Positions 1 through 10,894 of a DNA stretch of 64,000 nt are shown piece by piece; within the stretch, counting starts at the first letter, position 1; the number at the start of each line of letters is the position of its first letter. The translations under genes and the position numbers were made by a program. Origin of the DNA: Nephrocerus scutellatus (taxonomy: Eukaryota; Arthropoda; Insecta; Diptera; Pipunculidae); contig OX352761.1 in NCBI GenBank assembly GCA_947095585.1, positions 85,241,919 to 85,305,918 of the forward strand, given 5' to 3'. The notes under the pieces were generated by a model that made no database searches, was not told where the DNA came from, and saw nothing but the letters and a program-made list of their open reading frames with translations.

Positions 1-2991
1 TGATATTGGTAAATCTTTACCAATCTCACCTTGCGAGAGTACTGCACCTAAAGCGAAGTTTGAAGGTTCAGTCGTTAATATAAATTGTTTGTCGAAATCG
101 GGGTATTGCAATACTGGTGGAGTCATTAGTTTTTCTTTTAGTTTTTCAAAAGCATTCTGGCAGTTCGTTGTCCATGAGAATTTTGTGTTATTAGGTATAA
201 ATCTTCTGTAATAATTGCAAAGTGCAACAAATCGTCTGACTTCGTCTGAAGTTTTTGGTGTTGGGTATTCCTTTATAACTTTGAATTTAGCTGGGTCGGT
301 TTTTACTCCGTCTCTAGTTATAAGATGTCCTAAATAAACTACTTCTGGACGTAAAAAACAACATTTTTCTGCGTTTAGTTTAAGATTGTAACGTTTTAAT
401 CTATCTAAGACTTTAATTAGGTTTTGGTTGTGGTGGTTTAAGCTACATCTATAGATAATTATGTCGTCTACATATAGAAAAGCTTCCGTTTCTAGTCCAG
501 CTAGTGCTATGGTAAGCATTCTTTGAAAACTATTTGAGGAGATTTTGAGGCCAAAAGGTAGCCGTTTAAATTGGTAGTGTCCATTGGGTGTTGAGAAAGC
601 TGTAAGAGGTCTTGAGTCTTTTTCTAGTTCTATTTGGTGAAAAGAACTCGTCATGTCGAGTGTTGAGAACCATTTAGCTCTCCCTAGTTTGTCTAATATG
701 TGGTCTAAACGTGTTAGTGGAAATCTGTCGTTAATGATTTTATCGTTTAGTTTCCTATAGTCGACAACTACTCTCCATTTGGTTTTTTCGTTCGTATTTT
801 TCTTTGGTACGTGGAGGAGTGGAGCGTTGTATGGGCTAACCTAATGTTCTATTACGTCGTCGTTGTACATTTTGTTTACCTGGTTTGTAATGACTTCCAT
901 GTTTGCATGTGGTAGTCGGTAATTTTTTATGTAGACTAGTGTATTGTCATTTGTAGTAATTTTCTGTTTATAAAAGTTGTTTGTTGTTAGGTGGTCTTCT
1001 TCTAAATGGAATACTTCTTGATATCTTTTTAATATATCTAGGAGCATGTTTTTAGAATTTTCGTCATTGCAGGCTATATTTAAACAGTCTGTTATCTTTT
1101 TAAAACGTTTTTCGTCATGTAGTTCATGTCTGTTGAAGTTTAATATGTCATAGTCTTTTAAGGGCTTGGTTTCTAAATTAATGTTTCTAAGTGTTACTTC
1201 AGTGTTGGTCGCGTTTAAAATTCTGATATGTGTCATACCCGTTTTAGGTGCAATGGAATTGCTTAGAAAAACGCCGTCGGTTGATTCTTTATTCAGAATT
1301 ACTTTGTCTTCGTCTAGTTGTATTCTTATCGGTTGTATAATTTGTGTTCGGGGTGGTACTGTTATTGTCAGGGTCTGAAGTGGTTTTGTGTACATAGGTA
1401 GTGCTACGTTTGTTTTATTTATTACTATAGAGATTGCAAATGTCTCATAATTGATTTTACAGAAAAATCTTTTGAGAAAATCTCTGCTGAGTATACCGTC
1501 GGTGTCAATTGGAAAATTTTCTTTTGCCAATTGGAAATCGTGGTTAACGTATGAATTACCTATTAGAAGATCTAGTTCTAATATGCCTAAAGATCACGTT
1601 TCCTCTTGCGTAATTCCCGTCAGTTTGCATTTTTCTTCAGGGAAATACTGTTCATTTGCGACCTTGTTTGAGACTTTGAAAACTGATATGTCGGCGCCAG
1701 TGTCTATAAGAAATGTCATTTCATTGTGTTTGTTTTGAGTATTATGTAGTTGGTATTGCAATCCGAGATCTTGAAAATTTTTATTGTTGGCCTTGTGGGG
1801 AAAACATGTACCCGTGGCTTGCTCGTTTCCCTGGTCATTCATTTCGTTGTTTATTGTTCTTATGTAATGGTTGGGTCGTTGGTTGAAATTCGACCGTCTG
1901 TTTTGTTGATTGTAATTTTGGCTATGGTTTTGCTGGTATGTATGATTGTTCCTTTGCTGATTTCTTTGTTGTGCATATATGTTGCTCATATTGAAGTTGT
2001 TTCTCGGTCTATTATTTGATTTATTTCCTTGTTGTCTATAGCTGTTATTGTATCTCTGATTATTTTGTGAATGACTGTAGTTATTTTGTGGCCTTCGATT
2101 ATTGTCGTAGGTTCTATTATAACTTTGTCTGTTTGTATTTGTTGGTCTGTTTCTGTTGAAGTGTAGTATGCTGTTTGTTTGTTCTTTTTCTATTTCCAAA
2201 GCGAGGTTAATTGCCTCAGTGAAGGATTTAGGTTGAGCGGCAAATATTGTTGATTTGAGCGCATATGTGTCATTCATCTTTGTGATTATTGACTTTTCGT
2301 TTTGGGATGTGGTGTCGAGATCGTCAATCTGTAATTTGTTTAAGTCTGTAATAAGGTTAGTTATTCTGTCTTTGTATGCCGTGACAGAAAAATTTCTTTG
2401 TGTGATTTGTGTTAGTGATGTGTGTATGTGGGGTATAGTTGTTGTTGGTTTATACCTAGTTCTAAGTTCTGTAGTTAGTGCTGCTAGTGTTTCTGGTTGT
2501 GTGTGTATAGTCGATTTTACATTAGGGTTTAGTTTTATGTGGAACACGAATTCCAATAACTCTGCCTTTGCGGTTTCTGTAAGCGGTCTTTCGATTAGTT
2601 CTATAATTTTTAGAAAACTGTCTAAATCCCTATGATTTCCTGAAAAAGTAGGAATGGCCTTCATTGCCGTCTCTAGATTAAATGCTGCCATGTTTGTATT
2701 TTCTATGTTATCTTCTAAGTATAATTCGTTTAAATTTATATCGTCTTTATTTTCTAATTCTGTGTTTTCTAGAAATTTATTTAGTATTGCTAGTGTGTTT
2801 GTTTGTTTGTTTATTTCAGTGTGTTTTTTGTTTAAAGGGTTATTTGTGATTTCTATGAATCTATCTCTGAGTTTTTCTAGTTCTTCTATCTTCGTTTCTA
2901 TTGTGTCCTTTCTATATCTCCTATTTGAGCACTTTTTGGCATTTGTATGTAGTTTTTCTATTATCGAAATAATCTCTTGTGCCTTTTCCAT
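1..2991 (-). pseudogene. Ty3/gypsy (mdg1/412-like) gag-protease-RT, broken by two stops
   Basis: Read on the minus strand, a Gag-like region starts at an ATG at 2991. Its C-terminal part (about 2200-1800) is very rich in Asn, Gln and Arg and shows no CCHC zinc knuckle. An aspartic protease motif (FLIDTGADIS) follows near 1710, then the linker to reverse transcriptase. RT motifs in 1-840 include the YVDD catalytic box near 470. All parts lie in one register. It is interrupted by a TGA just after the protease (about 1594) and a TAG at 841, so the copy is a pseudogene as it stands. Sequence past position 1 (RNase H, integrase) is outside the window; the RNase H start is visible, with a TTDAS-like motif changed to TTEPS. 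The upstream small ORF and an LTR start of TGTAGT suggest the mdg1/412 group (inference). Confidence 0.85.
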
Positions 2992-3242
2992 TCCATAAAG
3001 ACAAATTCTCGTAGTTAAAAGAAAGTAGAAATACTAGTATATAAAAAAAAATTTTTGTTTTTTGTTTTTATTTATTTTTTTATTTTATACATTTTGTGTC
3101 TTATTAATCTGTTTATGGATGTAATTTCTGAGATGATTATTTAATTTTTTTAATAAAAATATTGTTAGTACTATGGTAATAATTACTGTTAATTATATTA
3201 CTAATTCTAAGTTAGTATTGTTTATCGTAGGTTTCTCGATGC

Positions 3243-3269
3243 TGTTGTTGTTGTTGTTGTTGTTGTTGT
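3243..3269. repeat. (TTG)n microsatellite
   Basis: About nine uninterrupted TTG units in the leader of the minus-strand LTR element, reading as CAA repeats on the element's own strand. Confidence 0.9.
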
Positions 3270-3416
3270 AGATCTTTTCCGTCTCTATTTTTGTTTCTTT
3301 TGAGAACCAATGTCCCATTGTTTTGTTTTTTGTTTTTCTTCTTGGAGTTTAGCTTCTTCTTTAAAATATGTATTTCCTCCCAGTATATTGTTGCTATGTT
3401 CCAGGGGATTGGATTT

Positions 3417-3665
3417 TCAGTTTTTCTTACTAGTTGAAGTAAGCTCGCCAGTCTTCTTCTGTCTCTTGTCTGTTGTCCTCCCCTTCTTCCTTGCGATGGA
3501 TGTGTCTATGTGCGGGATTGCGGTTCTTATGTTGTCTGCAATTTTTTGTTGATTCTTCAAATATTGGTCCAGTGTCAGCTTCTTGGGTCCTTGCTGCTTG
3601 TTGCTTGGTATATAAGTTGGAGGTTTTTCTTGTGTTGTTATTGTTGTAGAAATGTTTTCTTCCAT
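3417..3665 (-). CDS. small basic leader ORF of the mdg1/412-like element
   Basis: An 82-residue ORF from an ATG at 3665, between the presumed LTR and gag. It is Thr/Lys/Gln-rich with a strongly basic C-terminus (KKGRTTDKRQKK). I recognise no domain. mdg1/412-type elements carry a small ORF upstream of gag, and position and orientation fit that. It could also be chance coding in a long leader. Confidence 0.45.
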   Translation of the reverse strand: MEENISTTITTQEKPPTYIPSNKQQGPKKLTLDQYLKNQQKIADNIRTAIPHIDTSIARKKGRTTDKRQKKTGELTSTSKKN

Positions 3666-3786
3666 TTGTTGATTGTGTTTAAAAATTATTTGTTTAGTCC
3701 TTGCAGTCCTCTTTTTGGAAAAAATTTGTCTTTTGCGCAGTTTGCAGTTTGGACAAAAATCCCCAGCAAGGCGTGTCGAAAGTGAA

Positions 3787-4215
3787 AGATACGTTCAATC
3801 TGAATATATGATTAACTCTGTCTTTATTTGGTAAAATCTACCTCTTTTATAGTGAATCTAACAATGTAAGTTTCTTATCTACTAATAGAAAATATGTATT
3901 TAATAATGCAGTGCATCGTCATCGATGCACTTGAAATAGTTTTGTTATATACAATAGTGTGCTCATTATTGATGCACTTGAAATACTTATGCTATAGTAG
4001 GGCACGATGCAAATGCTCTACTTGTATGATTTATAGTGCACCGTGTCGGTGTTTGCCGAACGCGTGTGCTTTGTTTATCTTGTTATGTAATTTATGGTTT
4101 TGTGAGTGAGTGCGGTATTTGTATTGACATTTGGATTTTGCATTGGTGTCGTCATAAATTAGAGTTCTTTATTGTATTTATTTGGGTGGTGTGTATCTTG
4201 TGGATATACACTACA
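3787..4215 (-). mobile_element. probable 5' LTR of the mdg1/412-like element
   Basis: On the minus strand this stretch begins at 4215 with TGTAGTGTATATCC, the TGTAGT start typical of mdg1/412-type LTRs, and has an AATAAA near its inner end (about 3826). The outer boundary is supported independently: from 4216 the sequence matches an unoccupied copy of another repeat at 46414-46500, so 4215/4216 is an insertion point. The inner boundary and primer-binding site are unclear, and the partner LTR is outside the window. Confidence 0.55.
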
Positions 4216-4308
4216 CTACCAACACAACGAGCAGAAATTTATTTTTTTTGTCAAAAACAAAATCCATACATTTCTGTAACTCTTAAGTCTTAAGTGTTTC
4301 ACATGTGA
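4216..4308. repeat. dispersed repeat, right end copy 1 (other copy at 46414-46508)
   Basis: The segment starting ACCAACACAACGAGCAGAAA and running to CTTAAGTCTTAAG is nearly identical to 46417-46497. At the second site it forms the right end of an element with inverted ends, so this is probably the right half of a related copy interrupted by the LTR element. Confidence 0.75.
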
Positions 4309-4757
4309 GAGCGCTCTTAGGGAGCTTACAATGAAAAATCATTATAATTAAGACACAAGATTGTATGGATTTCCAACATAAAAAGCAAAATCTTTTTTTT
4401 GGTCAAATCTTGTAAGGTTTATGTGTGTGCAGCGAACGTCGCGTAAATGTTAATGTAGATGCAATATGAGCATATAAATAAAATAAATGAAATTCAGGCA
4501 AATATGTTGGTTGACTAGCGATTGCCCTAGTAAATGTACAGTTATTTCACAAAAACAATGAGTGAATAATTTCTACAGAAACAACTGAAGGAACAAAATA
4601 TCAATCACGTGACCAAAGAATATTCTGTTTGTAGCACCTGTATGTATGAGTAAATATTTATATTTCATTTTTACAGTGAACTTTATTAATTGTCAGATAA
4701 CGTAATAACAAACAACATAATTAATAACTAAAATATAAAAAAGTTATGCGGCTGTAG
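4309..4757. other. AT-rich spacer, no gene seen
   Basis: AT-rich DNA between the interrupted repeat and the mariner. No coding region, RNA gene or repeat structure stands out. Confidence 0.5.
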
Positions 4758-4759
4758 TA

Positions 4760-6033
4760 AAGGGTGTTTTTTTAGGAGGTTTGTTTTTCCGATAGATGTC
4801 GTTTTATTTTATGACAGTTGTTTTGACAGCTCAAAGTGGCATTTCTACTCAGTATTGTTTGGCAAATCATTATGAATAGGTTAACTCCAGAACAACGTTT
4901 TCAAATCGTGGAAATTTATTTTCAAAATCAGTGTTCAATTAAAAATGTTTATAGAGCACTTCGTGAATTTTATGGTGCACATAATCGTCCGTCAGAGACC
5001 ACCATAAAGAACGTAATTACCAAATTTCGGTCTACATTCACTCTTTTGGATGCCAAGCCACCGACAAGAATGAGAAGAGTTCGTACAGAAGAAAATATTG
5101 CTGTCGTTGAGGCCAGTGTCGAAGAAAACGACAATTTATCGATTCGTCGTCGTGCTCAGCAAATTGGACTTTGTCCATCGACTTTATGGAAAATTTTACG
5201 TAAAGATTTGGGTTTGGTGCCATACAAAATTCAATTGGTGCAAGAATTAAAGCCACACGACCATCGTTTGCGCCGTGAATTCAGTGATTGGTCGTTAAAT
5301 CAATTGAACGAAGATCCATTTTTTTACCGTAAAATTCTCTTCAGTGATGAGGCGCATTTTTTGTTAAATGGATACGTCAACAAACAAAATTGTCGCATTT
5401 GGAGCAAAGATAATCCACACGCCGTTCAAGAATTACCAATGCATCCTGATAAATGTACTGTTTGGTGCGGTCTATGGGCTGGTGGGATCATCGGTCCATA
5501 TTTCTTTAAAAATGAGGAAGGACGACGCGTTACCGTGAATGGAAATCGATACAGAACCATGTTAAATGAGTTTTTGTTGTCAAATCTTGAAGATATGGAT
5601 ATGGATGAAATGTGGTTTCAACAAGATGGTGCCACTTGCCATACAGCACGTGAAACAATCGACTTATTGAAAGAAACTTTCAACGACAACATTATTTCGA
5701 GAAATGGTCCGATGAATTGGCCTCCGCGTTCGTGCGATTTGACGCCACTCGATTACTTTTTGTGGGGATACGTGAAGTCATTGGTTTATGTGGATAAACC
5801 TCAATCGATTGACGCTTTGGAAACCAATATTCAACGTGTCATTGCTGACATACGCCCTCAAATGCTTGAAAAAGTGCTGGAAAATTGGACCTCCAGAATG
5901 ACATTTGTGAAAAATAGTCGTGGTAGCCATATGCCAGAAATTGTGTTTAAATGTTAAATGCCAAAAAATTATCTACCAAATATATGTGTTTTATTCAAAA
6001 AAAAAATCGGCAACCTCTTAAAAAAACACCCGT
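4760..6033 (+). mobile_element. complete mariner-type (DD41D, rosa-like) transposon
   Basis: A 1,274-bp element flanked by TA on both sides (4758-4759 and 6034-6035). It has terminal inverted repeats: the left starts AAGGGTGTTTTTTTAGGAGG and the right, reversed, starts ACGGGTGTTTTTTTAAGAGG. One uninterrupted transposase gene fills the interior. TA duplication, element length and transposase motifs all fit the Tc1/mariner superfamily. Intact ends plus an intact ORF suggest recent arrival. Whether it is active cannot be told from sequence alone. Confidence 0.93.
4872..5957 (+). CDS. mariner-family transposase, DD41D
   Basis: A 361-residue transposase that cuts and reinserts the surrounding element at TA sites. 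The ATG at 4872 (MNRLTPEQRF) is chosen because the frame upstream of it has only a GTG. An N-terminal helix-turn-helix region (about residues 1-110) is followed by the catalytic triad: D in FSDEAHF, D in QQDGATCHTA, and D in DLTPLDYFLW. I count 41 residues between the second and third Asp, the DD41D spacing of rosa-type mariners known from tephritids, against 34 in classical mariner. WPPRSCDLTPLD is the family's conserved block before the third Asp. No stop, frameshift or missing catalytic residue is seen. Length is normal for the family. It lies in its own element, upstream of amx, with no sign of host use. Confidence 0.94.
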   Translation: MNRLTPEQRFQIVEIYFQNQCSIKNVYRALREFYGAHNRPSETTIKNVITKFRSTFTLLDAKPPTRMRRVRTEENIAVVEASVEENDNLSIRRRAQQIGLCPSTLWKILRKDLGLVPYKIQLVQELKPHDHRLRREFSDWSLNQLNEDPFFYRKILFSDEAHFLLNGYVNKQNCRIWSKDNPHAVQELPMHPDKCTVWCGLWAGGIIGPYFFKNEEGRRVTVNGNRYRTMLNEFLLSNLEDMDMDEMWFQQDGATCHTARETIDLLKETFNDNIISRNGPMNWPPRSCDLTPLDYFLWGYVKSLVYVDKPQSIDALETNIQRVIADIRPQMLEKVLENWTSRMTFVKNSRGSHMPEIVFKC

Positions 6034-6035
6034 TA

Positions 6036-7857
6036 TTAGTCGTACTACACAAAGAATAATATTATTAAAGCTGATAATAAAAACAATGTTATCGAAAACA
6101 CAAGAATAGCGCGCTAGCATGTCTTTCGTATATGAAAGCAGAAAGCAAAACTGAAAACTAAAATGCTTATGCTATGAGCATCACAGTAAACTCGTTCGTA
6201 GTTGCAATGCTACAAAACAATGCATGTCGCATCACATGTTTATTCTAAAACAAACACTAAATGAAAAATTTTATTTCATTCTAATCATTACGAATATTCA
6301 GAATTTGACATAAAACGTTCTTTTATTTAGTACAAATAAATTATAAATAAATATAAAGGAATTAACTAAAAAAATTCGCACCAACATGTGGAGTTTCATG
6401 AGAATTGAATAGATGGCAACACAGTAATTATTGAATGAAAATGTAATTATTTAACAAAACTAAAAGCAAAAAATAAATAATTCATACTATGTATTATGTC
6501 AATGCTAGAAATAAAATAAAACAACATTTAATATTTATTTTTTGAATCTTTTTATATGAATACATTTTTTTAGGACACCAATTTTTTTATGTTATGCGTT
6601 TTGCAAAAATGCAACATTCTAATTTTAAAATATAATTCAATAATTTTTTTAACTAATAAAAATAAATGGTTAGTCAAATCTAATACTGTTTGTAAATATA
6701 TGGTTAGTATTGTCCAAAAAGTTTAAATTTGTTATTGTTACATTTTGTAAGCTCCTTAATACTAAATTGTTGTAGTTCAATTTTCATTATCAACGTGGAT
6801 TTTAAAAAAATTTACACATTCGCTAATAAATTTAAATACCGCTTTTGATGGGGTTACTAAATTACCCCATTTTTTTAATTAAAAAAATTAAAATCATTTT
6901 GCAGTTTTTCGCTTTTATTAACTATTTCTAAGCATTCTTTAGATGCCAAGAATCTTGGCAATTACTTGGCCTGTATATACCCTGACATGATATCGCAATC
7001 ATAGGAATCTAATTCAATATATCGACATTGCAACAGCATATTCAACAGAATAGATTTTTTTAAAATACAAAATATTGTGTACGTATGAATAATAACAAAA
7101 AACACAAAAACACGAAAAAATATTTTGAAACCACAGAATAAAGCATAAAACACAAAATGAACATCACCGCTTGGAGTTTTACGAGAAAAAAAATATTTAT
7201 TTTTATGACGTTTGATTTTGACAAATCAAAAAATAGCAAAACAAATATTTTTCGTTAAAAATGTTTGTACTGCCATCTGTCCTTTCGAAGCTTAGTTTTA
7301 ACGAAAACATGTTGTTTCGTGAATATATGATGAAAAATTGTACCATCTTGTCTTATAGTATAAATAAGTTATTTTTTTATTCTTTGTATTCTATTCCTTT
7401 TTTGGCTAATCTTTTATTTCTTCGGAATGTTAGAACGTATTATTTTTATACTACATCCATGGTAGAATAAACAGAATATTGTTTGACTCGTGATTGAAAT
7501 TCTGTACCTTCTATTCTTTCTGTAGAATGAATTACAGAAAACACTCTATGCCTCGATTTTATGAATGCGAGTAAATGATTAATTCGAGGATTAATCTTCG
7601 TTTGCAATTTATGAGCGACGATAAATGAGAAAATTAATCTGAAGATTTTTTTCTACTCTCTGTTTTAGCTGTTGCTTTTGTAAAGCCAAGCTGGATTAGC
7701 CAAAGCAACGTAGCAATTTTGGCAAAGCCAGCTTGGTTTTACTTTATTTCTCAGAGCAACACCTTTTGGGTTTACCGCGTTCTTACAATCCGGCCTGAAT
7801 AAAGGAGATCCATTGACAAATTAAAGAGTGTACAAAAGGATTAGAAGCATAACACAA
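6036..7857. other. AT-rich intergenic DNA, no gene seen
   Basis: Very AT-rich sequence between the mariner and the MITE upstream of amx. Short open frames (for example 7261-7470) have extreme AT-driven composition and no motif. A stretch with AGCCAAGCTGG and its inverse GCCAGCTTGG near 7685-7735 recalls a segment near 56700-56740, so an old repeat may be present. Confidence 0.5.
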
Positions 7858-8066
7858 TTGCTATATTGCTTTCAACAAAAAAATAAAAATTACAACACAT
7901 TGGATAGACCAGAAAGTTAACCAAAAAAAATTTTTGGTTAAGAATATTTAACCAAATTTTTCTTTATAATTCTCACCACCAAAATTTGGTTAGTTTTTAC
8001 TGTTGATTTGATCAGCCGTTAACCACAAAAAATACCTAACTCATTTTGTTGAAAGCAATATAGCAA
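7858..8066. mobile_element. MITE copy 1, about 200 bp upstream of amx
   Basis: A 209-bp element with perfect terminal inverted repeats CTATATTGCTTTCAACAAAA (left from 7861, right ending 8063), extended a few bases by TTG/CAA. The interior carries TTAACCAAA/TTTGGTTAA palindromes and no ORF. A close relative lies at 53748-54029. The family of origin is not recognised. The right end is 194 bp before the amx start codon. Confidence 0.88.
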
Positions 8067-8067
8067 A

Positions 8068-8086
8068 TGACGTGCTTGCGTCAGTG
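8068..8086 (+). promoter_or_regulatory. candidate amx promoter element (TGACG/CGTCA, Inr-like TCAGTG)
   Basis: Between the MITE and amx lie inverted half-sites TGACG (8068) and CGTCA (ending 8083), overlapping TCAGTG (8081-8086), which resembles the arthropod initiator. No TATA box stands at a good distance. Position fits a 5' UTR of roughly 175 bp. This is motif spotting only. Confidence 0.3.
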
Positions 8087-8259
8087 TCACTTAACATAGG
8101 AATACACACATAATTCAACTAATGCATCATTTTGCGACCAAAACCTGTCCTCTGGTCAGCATCAGCAGTAACTTATATACGTTTTTACTAACATAAGAAA
8201 AATTAAAAAAGCCGGAAGTCATTCAGGATCTATTTCCGAAAGCCCCAAATGATTTCAAC

Positions 8260-9075
8260 ATGTCACAATGCAAGTGTATTATTATCAATATAAGATCGGC
8301 AATTGTTTTAATTTTCATATTTTTTTTAAGTGGAATTAAGCAAAGCCTAACAGGTAAACCAATTTGTCTGAAATTTAAGGTAATAATATTAACAACAAAA
8401 TTCTATTTTAAGCAATTAATCTAATGGAAGTAGACATGAAAACAGATGTTCAAAAAAACAATACTGTCGATAATGTTCCAGTGAGAATTGTGAAAAACGT
8501 GAGCTTTTTTTTTATTATATCAAATCTTCATTTGTACATTGATACATTAAAAGATGAATGAAACTTTCTCCTGCCCAACCGATGAAGATTGCATCAACCT
8601 AAAATTCCCGTGCATCCGCTGCAGCTACAACTATTCGTGCATATATGGCAAGGATTTAAACGTGACGTGTGAAGTGGCAGCGCAAACTCACTGTCAGGTA
8701 AAAGTGCTACATTATTATATAAAATAATTTCTGTGAATTTCTCTCCTTTGTAGGGAGAAAGGTCTTTCATTAAGTTAATTAATTGCCGGTATTGCTATCA
8801 AACAGAAGTATGGCAGCAAACTTGTGTTCAGCGTGGAAATTGTAATTCAATTGATCAGTATTACAAGTAAGTTAAAGAGTATTAATATGATCACAAAGTT
8901 TCAGCCAAATATCTTTAATTCTATTGGGAAGAACCAACTGTACGGCTAACAGCGAAGTAATTTGTTTGGGTAACAGGACATTTTCAAAAAATGTCAAATG
9001 CAACTGGACGCAGGGCTATCAGTGGGGTTCCGCGCTCTTAATAAGCCTAACATTAGGAGGTTTTGGTGCAGACAG
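8260..9075 (+). CDS. amx: almondex / TM2D3-type TM2-domain protein, exons 1-5
   Basis: Exons by GT-AG splicing: 8260-8353, 8413-8498, 8554-8697, 8754-8866 and 8932-9075; exon 6 is 44285-44420. The total is 717 nt, 238 residues, with all phases matching. Residues 1-31 form a signal peptide (hydrophobic IVLIFIFFLSG core). A Cys-rich luminal region follows (exons 2-5, CLGNRTF and CNWT). The TM2 domain begins with hydrophobic segment LLISLTLGGFG (about 181-191) and ends exon 5 inside the DRF motif (193-195). TM2D3/Almondex proteins share this order; Almondex in Drosophila is a maternal neurogenic factor supporting Notch signalling. The exon 5 acceptor at 8931 is preferred over 8904 because the latter would leave a 38-nt intron; both keep frame. 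Introns 1-4 are 55-65 bp, whereas intron 5 is about 35.2 kb. Confidence 0.93.
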
Positions 9076-9099
9076 GTATGTTTGGTACAACATTTGAAA

Positions 9100-9789
9100 T
9101 CTATATATATAAAAATGAATCGTGGTTTGTTCGGATGGTTAAAACTTGAAAACGGCTTGATCAAATTGGATACTTCCTTCTGCGAGTTTGTTCGTAATTG
9201 CTACGCGAATGTTGTAGAGTTGGTTCAGCCACGCTAGATGGCGTTGGTATCGTTTTTTTTTCCTGAAAATTCTTATTTATGGAACGATTTGGCTCAAATT
9301 CACACCATATAATATTTAAATAAAAAGAAAGTCGTTGGACCCGATAGGTGGCGCTGGTGTCGTTTTTTTTCCCCGAAAATTCTTATTTATGGAACGATTT
9401 GGCTCAAATTCACACCATATAATATTTAAATAAAAAGAAAGTCGTGGACAAAATTTGGACCCGATAGGTGGCGCTGGGGTGGAAAATGTAGTTTTCCCTG
9501 TATATAATTTTTATATAAAGAATATTCCAACAAGTGTAAATTTTTTGCCTGTATAAGTGTCGATTCTATAGTTTTTTGGATTGGTGAGTTGGTAAGTTAT
9601 TGGGGTGTAAGTAGGCGTGGCGTCAGTGGGCGGGAGGTCAGTCGGATGGCGCAGCCGGGAAACGCGAGTGTAAGTGGTCGTGGCGGGAGGTCAGTGGGCG
9701 GGGGTCAGTGGGACGGGCCAGCCGGGAATCGCGGGCGTAAGTGGGCGTGGCGTCAGTGGGCTGGTAGCAAAGCGCCCGGGAACAGCTAG
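9100..9789 (+). mobile_element. non-autonomous Helitron, 690 bp
   Basis: Starts TCTATATATATAAAAATG directly after A and ends with a GC-rich CCCGGG palindrome followed by CTAG, next to T: the A|T insertion, 5' TC, hairpin and CTRR end of Helitrons. Inside are two copies of a roughly 120-bp unit (from about 9240 and 9360, each containing GGAACGATTTGGCTC) and a G-rich segment of GTGGGCG-type repeats at 9590-9780. No Rep-helicase coding. It lies only 24 bp inside intron 5, right behind the donor. Confidence 0.8.
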
Positions 9790-9950
9790 TAGCCTATGAA
9801 TTTCTCATCCCTCATAAAACAAACTTTACTTACATTCTGGTTATAATTAGCACCTAATACGATTAATTTTTTTTGTAATTTCTCACTAATCTCTACATAA
9901 ATACTAGTTATATAAATAATTAATTAAAAAAAGTAAAAATATATTTCTGC

Positions 9951-10065
9951 ATCGTAGGTATTAAGGTAATCGTAACCAAAATGTAATATGGTTAATATGT
10001 GGAATGGCCTGGCCCACCTTCTATATTTTGGTTATAATTTCCACCTAATACTATGCAGAAATAAA
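9951..10065. repeat. imperfect foldback repeat
   Basis: The left arm (ATTTCTGCATCGTAGGTATT...) and right arm (...ACCTAATACTATGCAGAAAT) are inverted copies with about 20 bp of loop, and related half-arms occur near 9826 and 10270. It looks like a small MITE remnant. The rest of 9790-10894 is AT-rich with no gene seen; a second small inverted repeat (AAAGTAAAATTTT / AAAATTTTACTTT) lies at about 10140-10195. Confidence 0.6.
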
Positions 10066-10894
10066 TGTTCAATTAAATATTTATATAATTTCTCATTCAT
10101 TTGTAAAAAATCCAATATTAATTATTGTCTGTTACTCAACCTAAAGTAAAATTTTCATTGCGAATGACAGATGATAAAATTTTACTTTACCAGACGAAAA
10201 TTTAAATTGCATTTATTTACATATGGGTGAGAAATATAAAACTAATTAACTAAAAAGTATAAATAATGTATTTCTACATATTTATATGTGCTAATTATAA
10301 CCAATGCAAGTATGTATGAGGCGTGCCCTACTCCAAAAGAAATTACGTATTTATAAGGAGGTGCACTTAAGTATAATATAAATATATAAAATATTAAAAA
10401 GTTAAAAATATTTCCTAAAGCCATTACTAGTCTTTTAAGCGTAATTCAAGAGCATGTTGTTATGTAAGAGAAACTGCTCGACCGCAGAACTTTTAAAAAA
10501 GGAAATCGAACACGAAAGGCGAAAATCTTTTGTTTACATTTTTTTGTTGCATGTGTTGTTGTTGTTGCTAGTATAAAGAGGGGTAAATCTCCCAAAATAT
10601 CAAGAGCTGTTTTAGCTCTACGGTAGAGTCGTTTTGAAGGGGAAACGAACAACTTGACAGCCAAAAAAAATCTGGGGCAGAGTTTTACGAAAAAAAATTA
10701 ACATAAAATTAAACTAAAATACTTTATTTTCAAACATCTTGCTACAAGTCCTACTATACCAGTCGTCTGTCCATTGTCATCCTTCATGCCCAATGAGATT
10801 TAGATTAGATTTATTATTATTTATTTTTTTATTAGATTTATTTAATTTAACAATAAATATAATACTTAAAAAATTTAAAAATTTAAAAAGCGGA

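Noticed and set aside
2255..2998. Plus-strand open frames opposite gag
   Set aside because: Shadows of the minus-strand gag register; hydrophobic low-complexity translations without motifs.
8905..8931. Alternative amx exon 5 start at 8905
   Set aside because: It keeps frame but would leave a 38-nt intron, shorter than the others (55-65 bp); 8932 is preferred.
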